Below are positions 11,257-22,389 of a stretch of 64,000 nt of DNA, one piece after another. Made by a program: the position numbers and the translations under genes. The DNA comes from Zoroaster sp. YZ-2022 (Eukaryota; Echinodermata; Asteroidea; Forcipulatida; Zoroasteridae), in assembly GCA_029582265.1 (NCBI GenBank), contig CM055816.1:2012992-2076991 (forward strand), given 5' to 3'. Position 1 is the first letter of the stretch. Every line of letters starts with the position of its first letter. The notes under the pieces were generated by a model, which worked only from the letters and a program-made list of their open reading frames with translations, was not told the origin of the DNA and made no database searches.

Positions 11257-12242
11257 TATAGATTCAAAATGGCGTCGTCCATGGTTTGTTTTGATGGTGG
11301 GATTTAAACGTGTGCTTTTGTTTACAGTATCAGTAAGGCTGATAATAAATGAAAAATCTTTACACATTAAATTTCCCATTCAATATCCTTGTATTTCAGG
11401 TCTTTATTGGATGAATACAGTACTGTTACAACAAAAAGGTATGTGGAATTGTGAAATTAATACCATAGTCTGCATGTGCTCTTTTTCGGCTATTGAAATT
11501 GTGCATTATCATTGGAAGTTGGTTGTTATTTGTTGTCTTTAATTAGTGTTACATGTGTCATGTTGCATTAGTAAAATTCACAAAACTATTACAAGTAGTT
11601 GTTTCTAAAATAGTACTGGTTCAGGAATGCATGCATTAATAATGAAGGTTTTGAAATTGTGTACAACTGATTGTACCATTCCCTGCCCCCTCTCCATCAC
11701 CTATCAACTCTCTTTGCAAGGACCTGTATATACATGGGGGATGTATGCAGGGTTGGGGATGTTTCTTTCTCTTTGTGGTCTGTTTACCATGAAACAATTT
11801 ACATTTTACATTTTCTTCTCAGCACATCATGTGAAGAAAGGCTCGTGATTTGCCCCTCAGCGTATGATTCATTGTGTATGAGGCCCCATTTTCTGTCAAC
11901 CTGGATCCGCCCCTAATAAGGTTAATTTTGTAAAACTTTCTGAAATTGCCTTTAGATAATATCTCAGATATTGTTTAAATATTCAAGGAGGAAACTAATT
12001 GTTATTTAAAGAAATTTTTAAAGAAAAACATTGCACCCAAGAAATACAATAATGCATACACAATGCATGGTTATCCATTGCAAACTGCACAGAAACATCA
12101 TAGACGAACCAAATATGCTTAAAGCTGGCATTTTGCAGTGGAGTAATATTTTTCAATTTTTTTTCAGAAACATGACCTCTGCAATATATTGGATGTCCTT
12201 AGTGTGTTCCCAAGTCAAATTGAAAAAAATCATCTCTTTAAA
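11257..12242 (+). other. Segment trapped between two TIR elements; possible exon-like pieces
   Basis: 986 bp that is neither SINE nor TIR element. It has splice-like signals: gtatttcag before 11400 and a gtatgt donor after 11438 bound a 39-nt segment readable as SLLDEYSTVTTK. A tttttttcag acceptor before 12168 precedes a protein-like frame (KHDLCNILDVLSVFPSQ). The phases of the two do not join cleanly. It may be a piece of host gene carried or trapped with the TIR elements; function unknown. Confidence 0.35.
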
Positions 12243-12725
12243 GGGTGCACCCCACTAAATAGTGAGGAATTCATGCGCCGAGCTGTTTATCATAAAGTGT
12301 ATGCCCTCAAATTTTTCTGAAAAACAAAGATTTGAGGCCCATTCATTTGATGTATTGTGTAAAAATGGCCCACTATCATAACCCGGGGGTCCTTGGCTTC
12401 CAACTGTGAGTATTTTGGACACACTAGGCCCTGAAAAAGTGGTCCTAATTTGATTTCAAGCTGTAAGGCCTTTTTCCAAAATGGCTGCTTTTTCAGTGTG
12501 GACGTTTTCACTACTGTAGAGGGTGGTTTTCATTGGGATGAGAATAACTCCCTGAAACCTGGACTTTAGAAAGTAAATAGAGAAGAATATAAAAGGTTAT
12601 ATATCGATCAATATTTTTTCTTTTGGTTTTAAAAACTGTGGGACTTCTAAGTATTTTTTAATGATTTTTGAATATTTTGTATTTAGCACTGTTTACTATG
12701 GGAGTTTATTTAGTGGGGTGCACCC
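12243..12725 (+). mobile_element. 482-bp TIR element, copy 2
   Basis: Second copy with the same 18-bp terminal inverted repeats and the same orientation as copy 1. Its left flank (ctttaaa) and right flank (ctatatg) do not match, so it lacks its own target-site duplication. The right flank is instead the continuation of the SINE broken at 10774. Confidence 0.85.
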
Positions 12726-12825
12726 CTATATGCGCTGTAATGGCAGCAATTGAGCTGTATACTCCCCAGGGAGCTGAGATGGTTTCAGGAATGATTTATG
12801 AGCCTTATGAGCCTTATGAGCAATT
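12726..12825 (+). mobile_element. SINE family 1, 3' half
   Basis: Continues the SINE interrupted at 10774: tatatgcgctgtaatggcag, then the gagctgtatactcccc segment and gagccttatgagcc. It matches the reverse complement of 4230-4335. The usual 3' end (gcgctatataagtcc plus GAT tail) is missing. Confidence 0.85.
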
Positions 12826-12840
12826 GGAGGAGAACCAGGA

Positions 12841-13640
12841 TTTTCAAGTCCTTTTGCCCACATTGAATTTACCAGTGACCATATAGAAGTATTGCATTCA
12901 ACACAGTGATGACTTAGCTCAGACTAACTCACTCGATCTCTTCTAAACCCAGTCTAAATAGCAACTATACACTCATTAAAATAACTATTGGCAATCTCAT
13001 AACAAATCAATTATAACAGTTTTACTTTAAAACAGTGTAAAAATTCCCAGAAAATATCTATCTCAGGTGCTATCGTGTTAGCAAAATTTGGTAAAATTTT
13101 AGTAAAATTTAGTAAAATTATTAGCGAAATTATTGTCAAAATTAATTTGTCATACAAAGACAGAAATTTAATGAACGAATACGAACAACCTGATTGCATT
13201 CTCATTATTTTCTCGACGACACAATGAAATAAGCTGAAACATTAACAGATTGGTTTTTATACATAATTATATCTTAGTAAATTAGTATAGATGCATTTAC
13301 ATACATTTTACAACAAGTGTATACTAGCTTTAATATAATTATTATACCTTAGAACAAGTATGGGCTTTGCTATTTTTCTACTGTTATTAATGCTGCTATG
13401 TTGATTTTAACGACGGTGGTCCTCTGGGTAAACTATTGCCATTTATATTATAATGTTTCAACCATAGGTAGGCAGAGCGGACACACGTATTATGCCCATA
13501 GGAAGGACCAATTATATGTACATCATATCCACATGCCGGCCTCTGATTGGCTGCCTCATCTTGAAAATACCTGGTATCATCAAGCTTGTGGGCGCGCTTC
13601 TTTTTAATGAGCGAGAGATGAGCGGTTTCAGTTAGATTGG
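12841..13640. other. No gene body seen; upstream region of the 13.8 kb exon
   Basis: A+T-rich to about 13390, with short agtaaaattt repeats at 13085-13140. From about 13440 the composition rises in G+C and CpG. An inverted CCAAT motif (attgg within ctgattggctgcc) lies at about 13545. A 146-codon minus-strand frame overlaps 13396-13836 but has no motif. Confidence 0.35.
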
Positions 13641-13825
13641 ACCAGCGCGGCACGGAAAGGAGACGCAAACCTGGAGTTCCAGAAAGCTTTCTTTCATCGT
13701 GGATAGAGTTGTTCCCTACATTTCCTGAGGAGATTGCATCTAGTTTCATCGGTTGACGAGACACCGCATCCTCGACGAGATGACCACCTTGCAATGGATG
13801 AGATTCTTGGTCGTTGTGCTGTGGG
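13640..13825 (+). CDS. Candidate host first exon encoding a signal peptide
   Basis: An ATG at 13780 (gacgagATGA, G at -3) opens a frame reading MTTLQWMRFLVVVLW, then a donor site G/gtaag after 13825. The short N-terminal arm followed by a hydrophobic run (FLVVVLW) is typical of a secretory signal peptide or first membrane segment. The exon would end in phase 1. The 5' untranslated part probably begins within about 13600-13700, which is more CpG-rich than its surroundings. I could not find the next exon, so the protein is unknown. Alternatively this is a chance frame; the mix of start context, hydrophobic leader and donor makes a real exon somewhat more likely. Confidence 0.45.
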
Positions 13826-14126
13826 GTAAGAAACATTTGTGATCGGATCCTACAAAAAGAATATTTTTTGATCTCAGTAAAACAAATACAATATATTGTA
13901 AATTAAGATTGTTATTGGAAGAGATACATTGATTCGTTTTATGAAAAGGCAGTTTGGCCACTTCAGACTCATTTTGTAAGATTATATCACATTTCCCCTT
14001 TTCGGTCGTTTAATCAGTGAAAAGTCCGAGATTCATTCGTATACAAAACAATAAAATAAAAAACTGACGTTTGACAGCAGCAAACAATAATTTTCACTGA
14101 TCGAACGACCGAAATCTGTTATTGTT

Positions 14127-14986
14127 TTAGCAGTGTGCTCCATTTTCACAATGTACCCTAATTTTAAGCAGTGTACCCGCTTTTCACAATATCCAGTTTT
14201 GGGCAATGTTCCCCTTTTCTTGCAATGTACCCTTTTTAAGAAGTGTGCCCCCTTTTCACAATGTTATCTTTTTGGCAGATTGTCCCCTCTTAACAATGTA
14301 CCTTTTTTAGCAGGTTACCTCTCTTAACAATGTACCTTTTTTAGCAGGTTACCCCTATTTAACATGTACCCCTATTTACCGTGTACCCACATTTGCAATG
14401 TAACCCTTATTTGCTGTGATCCCCTTTTCACAGTATAAACCTTTCTTGACACTTTGACTCTTTTTTGTAACGTATCCTATTTTAACAGCATGCCTCCGTT
14501 TCACAATTTGAGGGCTCAGCGCAACACTGCCTCATCTCCATTTTTGGCCAAAATGAGATTTGGGTATCAAATTTTTCAGGAAAATGTCAGCTTTCCAGTA
14601 ACAACAAAGCCTTATCTCCATCTCCAACCACAATGCATCTCCATCATGTTGCCATTTTTCATTATTATTTAGTAATTAAGCTACTTGTGAAGATAAATTT
14701 ATGCAATTTTACCAAATATATGACGAAAATATAAAGAAAATATATAAAGAAAATACAAAAGTAAGCTTTAGCTTAATTATTAATTCTTCACTTTTGTTAT
14801 GAGTCATTTCAGATTGCCAAAATTCTTTAAATGCGATTTTCTCAAAATGGCCGAAATGGAGATGAGGCTGTGTTGCGCTGAGCCCTCGAATTGTACTCCT
14901 TTTTGCAGTGTGACACCTTTTCACAATGTACCCGCATTTTACCAGCGCACCCTCTTTTCATAATGTAGACCTTTTGCCACACTGGA
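14127..14986 (+). repeat. Degenerate short tandem repeat (ttttcacaatgtaccc) split by a MITE
   Basis: From 14127 to 14505 and again at 14897-14986, diverged units of ttttcacaatgtaccc follow one another, about 20 in all. The two parts are one array separated by the element at 14508-14896. Confidence 0.7.
14508..14896 (+). mobile_element. MITE with about 50-bp terminal inverted repeats
   Basis: The left end gagggctcagcgcaacac and following catctccattt are mirrored at 14843-14892 (ggagatgaggctgtgttgcg, ctgagccctc). Length is about 385 bp, with no coding sequence. Short aatt motifs flank both sides. It sits inside the short tandem repeat, so it is younger than that array. Confidence 0.75.
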
Positions 14987-15176
14987 TACGCAGAGAGAAC
15001 CAAAATAAGCAAACATATAGCATAATAAATGAGTTCACTAACCTATTCATTTCAACTGTACGCCTTGACAATGTATAAACTATATAAATAATGTATAACT
15101 AGAAATTATTCGTCGATATTGTTTTTATCCCTCATATCATTGTACAATTCAACAATTCAATAAAACCAATAAAACC

Positions 15177-15206
15177 AACAATGCTCTGATTGATCAGAGC
15201 ATTGTT
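15177..15206. repeat. Perfect 14-bp hairpin
   Basis: aacaatgctctgat, a two-base spacer (tg), then its exact reverse complement. Just downstream tgatgacaatcca is duplicated. Confidence 0.8.
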
Positions 15207-15271
15207 AAACTGATGACAATCCAATCATGATGACAATCCAGTGAATATAACATTTTATTGACTATATTATT

Positions 15272-15494
15272 AAAGGGACAATATCGTCACGATCAACTGG
15301 GCATGGAATCGGAGTGCTAGTTTTAGATTAACTATGTGACTGAAAATAATACCCCACATGATAAGGTAATATTACCATTGCTGCTGCATAAATTAGCCAG
15401 AAATCTTCAGTCACTGTGTTCATCTTAAACTTGGACACCGATTCTATGACCTGTTGAAAGTCTGTTCTGATCGTGACGATATTTTCCCTTTAAT
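15272..15494 (+). mobile_element. TTAA-flanked MITE (source family of the 65-bp satellite)
   Basis: About 220 bp with terminal inverted repeats ttaaagggacaatatcgtca and, at the right, tgatcgtgacgat...ccctttaa. Both ends carry TTAA, the target preferred by piggyBac-type transposases; this class assignment is inference. Its last ~65 bp (ggacaccgattctatgacc, then gttgaaagtctg and the terminal repeat) match the monomer of the 24513-30650 satellite. Other copies: 6885, 16135 and 39313. Confidence 0.85.
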
Positions 15495-16134
15495 AGACCT
15501 AGGTAGACTTGTAATTCAGACACAAACTCTACAGGAAAATGCAATAATTATCTCAATTTAGATTTTAGAATCTCTCCATTCTACGTGTACCCATTCGCTT
15601 ATGTTAAATCTAACTCCAACTGTGAAATAATATAGATTAGTCTTTAATATAGATTAGTCTTTAATATTCCTTTCAACTGTACAATACACACTATGTTGAG
15701 ATGGTTCCAGTATAGACTAACACAAAGGATTTTAGGTACGAATTATTTTTCAAAATTAACAAGTCGAACACGAATCTCTTATCCATCTGTTTTGCTCATG
15801 CGCCTCAACAATTTCATTTTATACTTCAGTTGTTTCGTAGATCAAGGATAAAACTAATTTTAACATCAACTTAGACAATGAAGTATTTTTGTTTGGTAAA
15901 ACTGACTTCGAGTGGAAAGCTATTAACCTGATCCTATTAATTTGACCAAGGAAATACCATCTCTTTCAATTCTCTTAAGAATTACTACTTTCATGGAAAA
16001 AAAATTATGTATAGTTGTAACGATAATATGGCGAAATTTTACCGTAAATGGGATTTCTTCTCTGTACTTTGCCAAGACCGCTTGAATATATCTATTAGAA
16101 AGATACAAACATTCCCGTCGTTTTCTTATTATGT
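15495..16134. other. No gene seen
   Basis: A+T-rich, with a short direct repeat (atagattagtctttaat) at about 15630-15665. The 61-codon minus frame here has no recognisable feature. Confidence 0.35.
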
Positions 16135-16290
16135 TTAAAGGGACAATATCATCACGATAAATAGGGCATGGAATCAGAGTGCTATTTTTAGATTAAATCA
16201 GTGACTGAAAATAATACCCCACATGATAAGGTCATATTACTGTTGCTGCTGCATAAATGAGCCAGTAATTTTTAGTCATTGTGTTCATGA
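16135..16290 (+). mobile_element. TTAA-type MITE, 5' part only
   Basis: Matches 15272-15430 (ttaaagggacaatatcatca, cccacatgataaggtcatat, cattgtgttcatg) and then ends, so the half that resembles the satellite monomer is absent. Confidence 0.8.
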
Positions 16291-16670
16291 AATATATTAA
16301 TACAATAGGGCCATCATGTAATATAAAACTGCATATAGGCCTACTATAATATTGTAGTTAATAATAGCAAAATATTTACAAGCTTTGTTATTACTTTATT
16401 AAACGTTAGTGGACCCACACGGCAAAGTTGGGAGAGGGAATAATGTACCTCCATTCTAGTCATGCATTTACATTCTGCAATTAGCCCACATTTGTCCGTG
16501 TAGCCACCCCCATCCCTCGTTCAACCACCCTAGATTTATTTTGGGGATATATATTTATTTTTTTTCATTTAGCCTTGGAAATTTAATTTTAGCGACTTCA
16601 TCAATACATAAGGCTCTCGTAGTAACACATAATATACTGAATTGAACGCGTCACTCGAATGATTGTAGTC

Positions 16671-17170
16671 NNNNNNNNNNNNNNNNNNNNNNNNNNNNNN
16701 NNNNNNNNNNNNNNNNNNNNNNNNNNNNNNNNNNNNNNNNNNNNNNNNNNNNNNNNNNNNNNNNNNNNNNNNNNNNNNNNNNNNNNNNNNNNNNNNNNNN
16801 NNNNNNNNNNNNNNNNNNNNNNNNNNNNNNNNNNNNNNNNNNNNNNNNNNNNNNNNNNNNNNNNNNNNNNNNNNNNNNNNNNNNNNNNNNNNNNNNNNNN
16901 NNNNNNNNNNNNNNNNNNNNNNNNNNNNNNNNNNNNNNNNNNNNNNNNNNNNNNNNNNNNNNNNNNNNNNNNNNNNNNNNNNNNNNNNNNNNNNNNNNNN
17001 NNNNNNNNNNNNNNNNNNNNNNNNNNNNNNNNNNNNNNNNNNNNNNNNNNNNNNNNNNNNNNNNNNNNNNNNNNNNNNNNNNNNNNNNNNNNNNNNNNNN
17101 NNNNNNNNNNNNNNNNNNNNNNNNNNNNNNNNNNNNNNNNNNNNNNNNNNNNNNNNNNNNNNNNNNNNNN
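16671..17170. other. Assembly gap of exactly 500 N
   Basis: Unknown bases. The round length suggests a scaffold gap of undetermined true size. It cuts the SINE that follows. Confidence 0.98.
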
Positions 17171-17565
17171 CATCTCGCCCTTTGGGGAGTATACAGCTCA
17201 ATTGCTGCCATTTCTAGCGCATATAGAGCAAACCATCTCGCCTTCACAGGTACCCATTTCAACTCTGCGGAGAAAAAAGCAATTATGGTTATGTTCTGCT
17301 CAAGGACACAGATGTCACGTACGCTCGAACTCCACACCTGCTGGCAACACCAGAACTTGAGTTCAGTGCGCTAGACCGCACGACAATCCACTTTACGGCA
17401 TTATACAACACACGGGACCTACGTGGCTTTTACGTCCCATCCGAAGGACGAAGCACCATGGTTTAAGTACCTGCCCATGACACAAGTGTCGACCGGGGGC
17501 TCGAACCTACATCTGCTGCTGGCAACACCAGAACTTGAGTTCGGTGCGCTAATCGCTCGGCCACG
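17171..17565 (-). mobile_element. Dimeric SINE (family 1), truncated by the gap
   Basis: On the minus strand two tRNA-like heads follow each other. The first starts at about 17565 (tcgtggccgagcgattagc), followed by the 'ccttcggatgggacgtaaaa' and 'gtaggtcccgtgtgttgta' segment. Then the second head (about 17391 downward) is followed by the standard SINE body to the gap edge. The same order with the same joint occurs at 40975-41510, so this is one dimeric unit rather than two chance insertions. Confidence 0.8.
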
Positions 17566-18262
17566 AAAAAAGATAATACAATGATTTGTGGTGTCTTGTT
17601 AAATCACTGTTTAACTGTTACTGCGGATAAATCTCGAAATCATGTATGCTTGACACTAGGGCTTCGTGACACGTCCGAAGAGATGTAGTCAAAAGTCAGT
17701 TCACAAACGCATCGTGTGTGTCCACCATTGGCGTTGATGGTATTCAGATACAGGACAGACTATTGGGGGCCTCATGCAGCGTTCATTCGAAAGACAAGGA
17801 CGTAACATCACGCTTCAGCAAGATAATGCCCGTCCACATGTCGCTTGTGTTGTGACAGATTTGAGACAGCAGAACATTCCCGGTACCCCCGCTGCCGTTT
17901 CTCCGGACCCTCCCCTATCGATAACGCTTGGGATGAAATGTATGACGTTACGTCAAGCCCAGAATCAGCCATTGACGTTAGCTGAATCGGACAAGCGTTG
18001 TCTGAGACATGGAAACAACATTCCCTGGGGCTTCTTCAATCGCTTAGTGTCATCGTTCATGTCGTCGTTGTCAAGCTTCCGCATCAACGCCAATGGTGGA
18101 CACAATATCGATACTGAGTTTGTAAACCGACTTTGACACCACATCTCTTCAAGCGACGCCACGAAGCCCAGTGTCCCAAGCATACAAATTTCTGAGATTA
18201 TCCTGTTAACAGTTAAACAGTGATTTAACAGAACACCACAAATCATTGTATTATCTTTTTCA
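17566..18262 (+). mobile_element. Internally deleted Tc1/mariner-type transposon with long inverted repeats
   Basis: Arms 17566-17740 and 18085-18262 are reverse complements over about 170 bp (aaagataatacaatgattt at one end, its complement at the other). The interior at 17774-18136 encodes LQQDNARPHVACVVTDL, then a diverged 'SPDPPLSIT' block where Tc1 transposases have their SPDxNPIE motif, then AQNQPLTLAE and NNIPWGFFNRLVSS. This is the C-terminal third of a Tc1-like DD-E/D transposase. The DNA-binding N-terminus and first catalytic Asp are missing and the SPD-NPIE block is damaged, so it is inactive. Arms that include part of the transposase C-terminus suggest an inversion or foldback rearrangement. 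Confidence 0.85.
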
Positions 18263-18308
18263 TTAAAAACAGCATAACTTCAAATGATGCCAGTTACTTT
18301 ATTCCGGT

Positions 18309-18311
<3 letters not shown>

Positions 18312-18368
<57 letters not shown>
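18312..18368. repeat. (TA)n microsatellite
   Basis: About 28 uninterrupted TA dinucleotides. Confidence 0.97.
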
Positions 18369-18369
<1 letters not shown>

Positions 18370-20585
18370 CTTGCTATTTTCTATTTAAATCTACAAAAAA
18401 ATATCAATGTCATCCTCATTTTGAATGTGTAAATGTTAAAATAAAATCAATGGAAACAATTTGTAACATACATATTGGTCTGGATGACTTGATGATTTTG
18501 TTAAATTAAACAACTTAATTCGATTGCGATTGTCCTTACCTAACCCATTGGATTTGACTCTGACCTGATTTGGCATTGTTTATTTTCATTTAGTCAAATT
18601 ATTGGTCTAATGATAAAAGGAAATTCTGATCGCGCCTCCCTCCCAAAGATTTCCTCTAACGAACATTATCCTCAGACCCGACCGACCAAAAATCCCCAAA
18701 AACAAAATTCTAAAAAGTAACGTTTTGTATAACTGGAGAAAAAACGTCCCTAAACATATTTGTTTTTATAATCACCAATTTATTTGTTCACATGGCATAA
18801 CCTGTTTTATATAAAGAGTACAAATCATTTATAATTGATCGTTTAATACTAAACATATACACAGAGGCTAATGACCGTTAATGACTTAGTATAATGACGT
18901 CAGACAGTCACTTTCCTGATATTTCACTGGCTATATTATACATTATGATATTAATGTTATTGTATACGGAATGCATATAAAACAAAGGGAGGGTCAGTGG
19001 CACTGTATCCAAATCCTGAAATGCTTAAATTCTCAACCCTCAACCTAAAAATTAAATATTATCTATCAAGGATTACTACTTTAGTGCCACAAATGCTCCT
19101 AACAAATGCCTTTTCGTTTGCTCTTTTTGACGTTCCTGGGTGTTGTCTTGTGATAGCTGTGGGATTATAATTATTGTGTGCCACTGGTGTAATCACGGAG
19201 GGGGGTTCAGGGACCAAACCCAATGAGCCTCGTTGATTATAATTTTTTAAATTAAAATAATGCAAAGAAATTTCAATATCATAGGCCCCCTCCCCCTTTT
19301 CGACACGGATGTTTTTTTATTTTTTTTATTTGATTATTGGTCATCGTTAGATGGCGCTTTTACACCTACGCTGCTAAGTTTTTCCCCATAAACATGTATT
19401 TGGTCCAAAAGTTTTTGGCCTGATATTCAATGACCAACTTGGTTTCACTCGGGGAAAATCTGTAAGACGTCTTAAATTTTTATGTTTACCGCCGTACATG
19501 TTTTACCACAAGGGGCGCTATCACTTGAAATTGCTGGTACTTTCTTACAGAGATAAATAATATACCCATACAATTGTACAACTATTTTACTTAAATATTA
19601 CGTTTTTCTCAAGGGGCGCTGAACTAAGATTTACCGTACTTTGTTCAACCAATATATGGAGTAAGCTTTTAGAAAACATGTATTAACGCAGTGTAGAAAA
19701 AACTGACAATAGACACACAGTCACTCATTACATTTATAGATGCAAATATCAGATATAAAGAAGCCTATAGAGTAGGCAAGGATCAAGGGGTTTTGAATAA
19801 GGAGGAGGTACGGCAAAAACAGAGGGGCACAACAAAAAACTTAAGGGTATATAATTATATTCATACGGCAATTAAAACAGGTGGATGCAATCCCTTTCCC
19901 CCATTTCCCCGCCCGATCCCATTGCCTAGAATTACAATAATCTAAACAATAGTTTTCCATTACGGCAGCCTTATAAGCAAAATGCAGATGGGGAGAAACT
20001 ATCAATTTATATCATGATAATTGGTTTATTTTTAAAACCATCCGTAATCAACTGGGTTCTTTCAGAATCCCGGCCACTTAAAAGAAACTGTTTATAATTA
20101 TGATGTCACCGCAACAAGTTTCATTTCTCTTTTCACCATACAAAGCTGGGTGTTGTTACTTTTCGCACTCTCTTTAGGTCAGCTATTTATTATATTAATA
20201 GATATCTCTTATCTATTAGTTGACCTTATTGTTTTTCTGCTTGAAATAAACAAAACAAATGAATCTTACAAAACTAAACCATGTAATTTTTAAAAAATGC
20301 CCCAGAATGTCTTAATTGTATTGCATAAATTATTAAAGAGTTACTTGGTTGTGCCATCAACATGTTGCAGAAAACTCAATGTTTAGAGTACCCATACACC
20401 CTTATTGTGTTTTTACATTAAAGTGGATTAGTACTAGTCCTGGGATAGCAATCAATTAATCATCAAAACTGAACTACTGTTTAGATATTTCCTAACCGGC
20501 TAACTCAAACCAATATTTAAAATAAAAATTGAAGAATTTAAGCACCCATTTTGTTTGTTGTTGTAGACTCTCTTTTTGCCGCATT
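18370..20585. other. No gene or repeat family recognised
   Basis: A+T-rich intergenic-like sequence. The longest frame (68 codons, minus, 19059-19265) has no motif. Two stretches near 19500 and 19610 contain 'aaggggcgct', a short motif that may belong to an old dispersed repeat. Confidence 0.35.
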
Positions 20586-20589
20586 GGTT

Positions 20590-20715
20590 AATAATCAGTT
20601 TGTGTGGCTGTGAAAAATCCACAAGCGGGATTTGAACCCATGACCCGCCTGATCGGCCCCGAGTCGCCCGAGTATAAAGTGCTTCATACATTTCATCAGT
20701 GTAATTTAAGTGCAA
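20590..20715 (-). repeat. tRNA-derived SINE (family 2) fragment
   Basis: On the minus strand it reads gtcatgggttcaaatcccg, a clear B box, followed by 'gtggatttttcacagcc'. This matches the order in the plus-strand copy at 21361-21530. Confidence 0.65.
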
Positions 20716-21360
20716 ACCAAATCAGTAAAGACTGTTTGTGGGGTGACACCATGTAGTAAAATTCCCTTTTTTGAGAGGTAAATAGTTGTAACTGCGGTTA
20801 CACCAGATCAGTAAGCGTACCGATCGCTGAATCAAATCACTTGTTTATCACCCAATGCAAGTGAATTTTTATCAATCTATATACAAAATGATAATAGACC
20901 CAGGCTGCTAATATGTTGGCAATGCTAATAATTAAGGCATGTATATTAATTTAATTCAACTGATGAGTCTTTCTAGAACTTCAACACTTGTGTTACTTTT
21001 CGCTTGTTCTTTGCTTAACAATACAAGGCATAAAGCTTTTAAAACAAGGAAAGTTTCTCAAGTAACCAGTATTTCAGTAGCAATGTCATCAGCAACCCAT
21101 GTTAATGTTTCAGTTATCAAATAACATTTTTATAAAGCAAGAGTTACCGGTTAGCTGCCCACCGTTTAACCAAAATTTCAAGGTCGGTTTAAACGGGTTT
21201 TATCGAAAGTCGGCACTCGACGGCCACACAAACTAGACAGTTGGCAATTAAACGTGTATACATTTTCAACCAAAAAGCATCAATAAACTTCCAACAATGA
21301 TTGTTTATGTTAAATATATATCGCAGAGCCCACTGCTATATAAATTCCCCAGCCAATCGC
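20716..21360. other. No gene seen
   Basis: Contains a 61-codon plus-strand frame (20939-21124) without splice context or domain. Confidence 0.35.
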
Positions 21361-21530
21361 TCAGGCAAGCTCAGTGGTCAAGAGGTGACGTCTCCACCAG
21401 TAAGCAGGAGGTCATGGGTTCAAATCCTACCTGGAGTTGCCTGTGATTTTTCATGACACTCAGAAAGTACTGAGTACAGTGCTACATACATTACATCGCA
21501 AGAATTTCATCCATTTATAAAATACACTTA
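21361..21530 (+). mobile_element. tRNA-derived SINE (family 2)
   Basis: The head reads caagctcagtggtcaagagg, then ccagtaagcaggaggtc and gggttcaaatcct (B box), with body ctcagaaagtactgagtaca and cgcaagaatttcatcc. It is not a functional tRNA gene: the cloverleaf cannot be completed and the body is SINE-specific. Confidence 0.75.
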
Positions 21531-22385
21531 GTATACACAAACTGTATGCACAGGCTTATTAAACACAGGAATCACTGAGGCTGCACTTTCGCAGCTCCTA
21601 AGGCCAAAATAAGGCTCTGGTTTCTAGTCATGTTGCCGCAGACAATTGATTTTGTTTATTTAGTATGTCTAAAATATTAAAATTATGATTTGAAGAAAAA
21701 TCAAGCTTTTGGATGACAATGATTCAACACAATTCCAATCGAACTTCACTGGGTTTTCATACGCACCCTGAATTATATCCAAGAAATAAAAATGAAGGCC
21801 CCTTCTATTGTTATTATTTGGTATAATTCATGATCAGAACTACAATGAATTTATTTCTTTTCTGATTAGAGTACTTTCTGACTCAAATGCTAAAAAGCAA
21901 AATGCTGAAACTCCTCAAAAAGACAAGTTGTTTTATGCATTTTCATTTTTGGTATTTAAATATAAAGAAAATATTTGTGAAATATAATCTGTAAAACCAG
22001 CAGTACACCTAGTTCAATATACAAATACACACATTGTTTTTCATAACATTCTATGGGTTTTGTTTCTTAAAATGTAACAATAACTTTTGCTTTATGTTTT
22101 CCTTCAATGAAAATACTCTTTTATTATTAACAAATTGAAAACGCACCAATTGGCAATCTCATTGATTAAATTTTCTGTGTTCTCTTCCTTTGGTAAAAAC
22201 TAGTAAATGGCGGAAACTACCTTCTGGAGCAAAAAAATTTAAGTTTCCTGTTTCTACTCATGTCTCTTGAACATCTTAAAGGTAGGCACATAACGCCCTC
22301 TCTCATCATGATTGGTCTTTACTGTGTGGTGTTTCATGTAATAATTACGGCCAATCCACGTCCAAATCCAAACTGCACTAGGATC
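21531..22385. other. No gene seen
   Basis: A+T-rich sequence without recognisable coding or repeat signatures up to the tandem array. Confidence 0.35.
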
Positions 22386-22389
22386 GATT

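Noticed and set aside
10775..12725. LTR retrotransposon with 482-bp LTRs
   Set aside because: The repeats have 18-bp inverted ends rather than TG...CA. There is no primer binding site after the left copy and no polypurine tract before the right copy.
13396..13836. 146-codon minus-strand frame
   Set aside because: No motif, and it overlaps the better-supported plus-strand first exon; the open frame may follow from the local CpG-rich composition.
16569..17360. 190-233 codon frames on both strands
   Set aside because: They run through the 500-base N gap; the residues are unknown and the flanks are non-coding or SINE.
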